Source of the DNA: Burkholderiaceae bacterium
Lineage (GTDB): Bacteria; Pseudomonadota; Gammaproteobacteria; Burkholderiales; Burkholderiaceae_E
Length of the DNA: 64,000 nucleotides
Reading direction: 5' to 3'
Assembly (NCBI GenBank): GCA_024637155.1
Contig: JAGXFR010000037.1
Span: 1-64,000, forward strand
A program made the translations under genes and the position numbers. The notes beneath the pieces are model-generated. The model searched no databases and was not told the DNA's origin. It worked only from the letters and a program-made list of their open reading frames with translations. Below are positions 62,175 through 64,000 of the stretch, piece after piece (positions within the stretch are counted from its first letter, which is position 1; each line of letters opens with the position of its first letter).

Positions 62175-63170
62175 TCAGTAGGCCTCGCGGAAGCGCCGCC
62201 GCAGCGCGTGTCCCACGATGTTGAAGAAGAAGGTGATCAGCAGCAGCGTCAGTCCGGCGGCAAAGATCGTCTGGTAACCGATCGAGCCGTGCGGCAGGTC
62301 GCCCAGCGCCACCTGCACGATGTAGGCGGTGATCGTCGCGGCGGGCTCGAGCGGGTTGAAGGTGAGGTTCGGCTGCATGCCGGCCGCCACCGCGAGGATC
62401 ATCGTCTCGCCGACCGCGCGCGAGATCCCCAGGATGTAGGCCGAGGCGATCCCGGAAAACGCTGCGGGCACCACGACCTTCGTCGCGGTCTGCAACCGGG
62501 TCGCGCCCATCGCATAGGAGCCCTCGCGCAGCGCCATCGGCACGGCGCGCATCGCGTCCTCGCTGATCGAACTCACATAGGGGATGATCATGATCCCCAT
62601 CACGATTCCCGCGGAGAGCAGATTGAAGCCCGGCAGCGAGGGGATCAGCTTCTGCAGCAGCGGCGTGACGAAGAGCAGGGCGAAGTAGCCGTAGACGATG
62701 GTCGGCACGCCGCCGAGCAGCTCGAGCAGCGGCTTGCCCACCTCGCGTACCCGGTACGCGGCGAATTCCGAAAGGTAGATGGCGATTACGGTGCCCAGCG
62801 GAATCGCGATGGAGAGCGCCACCAGCGAACTGGTCAAGGTCCCCGAGAGCAGCACCATGATCCCGAAGTGCGCGTCGTCAAAGAGCGGCGTCCACTGCGT
62901 GTCGGTCAGGAAGTCGCTCATCGGCACCTCCCGAAAGAAGGTCACCGACTCGCTGACCAGGATGTAGACGATCCCCAGCGTGATGAGCACGGAGGTGAAC
63001 GCGCTCAGAAAGAGAATCGACTCGATGAGCTTCTCGAACACGCGCCGCCGCCGCTTGCGGCGCAGGTCGCGTGGGCGCGCAGACGCAAGCGCGGCGCCGC
63101 CAGATGCGGGCACCGCGCCGCCGCCCCCTTCGGCGGCGTGGATGGGGGGGAGGCCCCCCGGCAGATTCAT
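62175..63170 (-). CDS. pstC: phosphate ABC transporter permease PstC
   Basis: Second channel subunit. The 331-residue product has six helices after a hydrophilic N-terminus, with LGGVPTIVYGYFAL, YAMGATRLQTATKVVVPAAFSGI and SRAVGETMILAVAAG, typical of PstC. The first 35 or so residues are Gly/Ala/Arg-rich and unconserved. It follows pstS by 13 bases. Confidence 0.95.
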   Translation of the reverse strand: MNLPGGLPPIHAAEGGGGAVPASGGAALASARPRDLRRKRRRRVFEKLIESILFLSAFTSVLITLGIVYILVSESVTFFREVPMSDFLTDTQWTPLFDDAHFGIMVLLSGTLTSSLVALSIAIPLGTVIAIYLSEFAAYRVREVGKPLLELLGGVPTIVYGYFALLFVTPLLQKLIPSLPGFNLLSAGIVMGIMIIPYVSSISEDAMRAVPMALREGSYAMGATRLQTATKVVVPAAFSGIASAYILGISRAVGETMILAVAAGMQPNLTFNPLEPAATITAYIVQVALGDLPHGSIGYQTIFAAGLTLLLITFFFNIVGHALRRRFREAY

Positions 63171-63183
63171 CGTTTCATGGGTT

Positions 63184-64000
63184 CTACTGTTTCGCCTCGC
63201 GCCGCAACAGTTCCTCGATCGTCACACCGACCTCGGCGTGGCCCCCGAACACCGTCCCCTTCTTGCCCTTGGCCACGTTTTCGAGCGCCTGTTTGTAGGC
63301 CGAATCCGGCAGCGGCACGTACTTGACCTCGCGCGTGAGCTTGGCCGCGTTCTTCAGATAGTAGTCGACGAACTCGCGCACTTCCGGGCGACCAAGTTCC
63401 TTCGCATTGACGTAGATGAAGATCGGGCGGGCGAGCGGCGCGTACGCGCCCGACAGAACCGCCTCCATCGAGGGAGCAACCGGCAGTCCCTTGGGATTGA
63501 CGACCGGCACGGCCCTGAGCTTCTTGGTGTTCTCGGCGTAGTACGCGAAACCGAAATAGCCCAGTCCACCCAGGTCGCTCGAAACGCCCTGCACCAGCAC
63601 GTTGTCGTCTTCGGACGCGGTGAAGTCGCCGCGGCTCGACTTGGCTTTGCCGACCACGGCTTCGGTGAAGTAATCGAAGGTGCCCGAGTCGGCGCCCGGC
63701 CCGTAGAGCTTGAGCGCCTGATCGGGCCACGCCGGATTGACGTCGCGCCATTTCATGACCTTGCCCTGGGCCTCGGGGGCCCAGATGCGCTTGAGTTCGG
63801 CGACGGTGATCTGCTTGATGAACGTGTTCTTCGGGTTCACGACCACGGTCAGCGCGTCGAAGGCCACGGGGAGTTCCAGATATTCGATGCCGGCGGCCTT
63901 GCAGGCCGCCATTTCCTGCTCGAGGATGGGGCGCGATGCATTCGAGATGTCGATCTCGCCCCGACAGAATTTCTTGAAGCCGCCGCCGGTTCCGGAAATG
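63184..64000 (-). CDS. pstS: phosphate-binding protein PstS, 5' end beyond window
   Basis: Periplasmic phosphate receptor of the Pst importer. About 272 codons are present up to the window edge. Near the edge the frame reads SGTGGGFKKFCRGEIDISNA then SRPI, the phosphate-loop region of PstS, so the signal peptide and start lie outside. Downstream elements RIWAPEAQGKVMKWRDVNP and DSGTFDYFTEAVVG also match. It heads pstSCAB-phoU on the minus strand. Confidence 0.94.
   Translation of the reverse strand, partial: ISGTGGGFKKFCRGEIDISNASRPILEQEMAACKAAGIEYLELPVAFDALTVVVNPKNTFIKQITVAELKRIWAPEAQGKVMKWRDVNPAWPDQALKLYGPGADSGTFDYFTEAVVGKAKSSRGDFTASEDDNVLVQGVSSDLGGLGYFGFAYYAENTKKLRAVPVVNPKGLPVAPSMEAVLSGAYAPLARPIFIYVNAKELGRPEVREFVDYYLKNAAKLTREVKYVPLPDSAYKQALENVAKGKKGTVFGGHAEVGVTIEELLRREAKQ

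Overview
The window is a GC-rich, almost fully coding piece of a proteobacterial chromosome. Gene content and order point to a betaproteobacterium, probably Burkholderiales or a near relative. The supporting blocks are nadD-rsfS-rlmH-maf-rng, rpsU-yqeY-dnaG-rpoD with tRNA-Ile2(CAU) beside rpoD, purM divergent from perM-hda-HAD-pcnB-folK-deoxynucleoside kinase, tsaE-amiC-mutL-miaA, and tamA-tamB. This placement is inferred from synteny and not proven. No rRNA, CRISPR array, prophage, recognisable insertion-sequence transposase or clear pseudogene was seen.

Layout. 1-3.9 kb: NAD synthesis and ribosome/RNA maintenance (nadD, rsfS, rlmH, maf, rng). 3.9-6.7 kb: a divergent pair of amino/imino-acid redox genes (ornithine cyclodeaminase family, FAD oxidoreductase) and an AhpD-like protein. 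6.8-12 kb: msbA and dnaE. 12-15.7 kb: a DMT exporter, a HAD phosphatase, a pirin and gluQ. 15.8-19.9 kb: a complete general L-amino-acid ABC importer (aapJQMP). 20-20.6 kb: non-coding repeat element A. 20.6-27.7 kb: rhlE, tRNA-Ile2, rpoD, dnaG, yqeY, rpsU. 27.8-33.5 kb: tsaD, a ROK kinase, plsY, ybaK, xerD, a chalcone-isomerase-like protein and an AEC carrier. 33.6-41.5 kb: queG, tsaE, amiC, dedA, mutL, a Bcr/CflA exporter and miaA. 41.6-43 kb: gnd, dodecin and a tiny Cys-rich protein. 43-49 kb: tamB and tamA. 49-55.4 kb: purM, perM, hda, a HAD-IB phosphatase, pcnB, folK and a deoxynucleoside kinase. 55.4-57 kb: galE and thpR. 57-64 kb: the phosphate regulon, with phoBR converging on the divergently oriented pstSCAB-phoU, and repeat element B between them.

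The most unusual content is the pair of gene-free gaps at 19,944-20,609 and 59,036-59,710. They hold two diverged copies, in opposite orientation, of one roughly 530-560 bp element. Each copy is capped at both ends by a long imperfect palindrome, and the two caps are inverted relative to each other. Each copy contains an 11-bp hairpin in which three pairs differ between copies yet all stay paired, and a 72-nt core identical at 70 positions around a hairpin with loop GTCACGTG. Both copies sit where two genes converge 3' end to 3' end (aapP/rhlE and phoR/phoU). No consistent protein explains them. They look like a palindrome-capped, MITE/REP-like element with selected or mechanistically maintained secondary structure, possibly acting at transcript ends.
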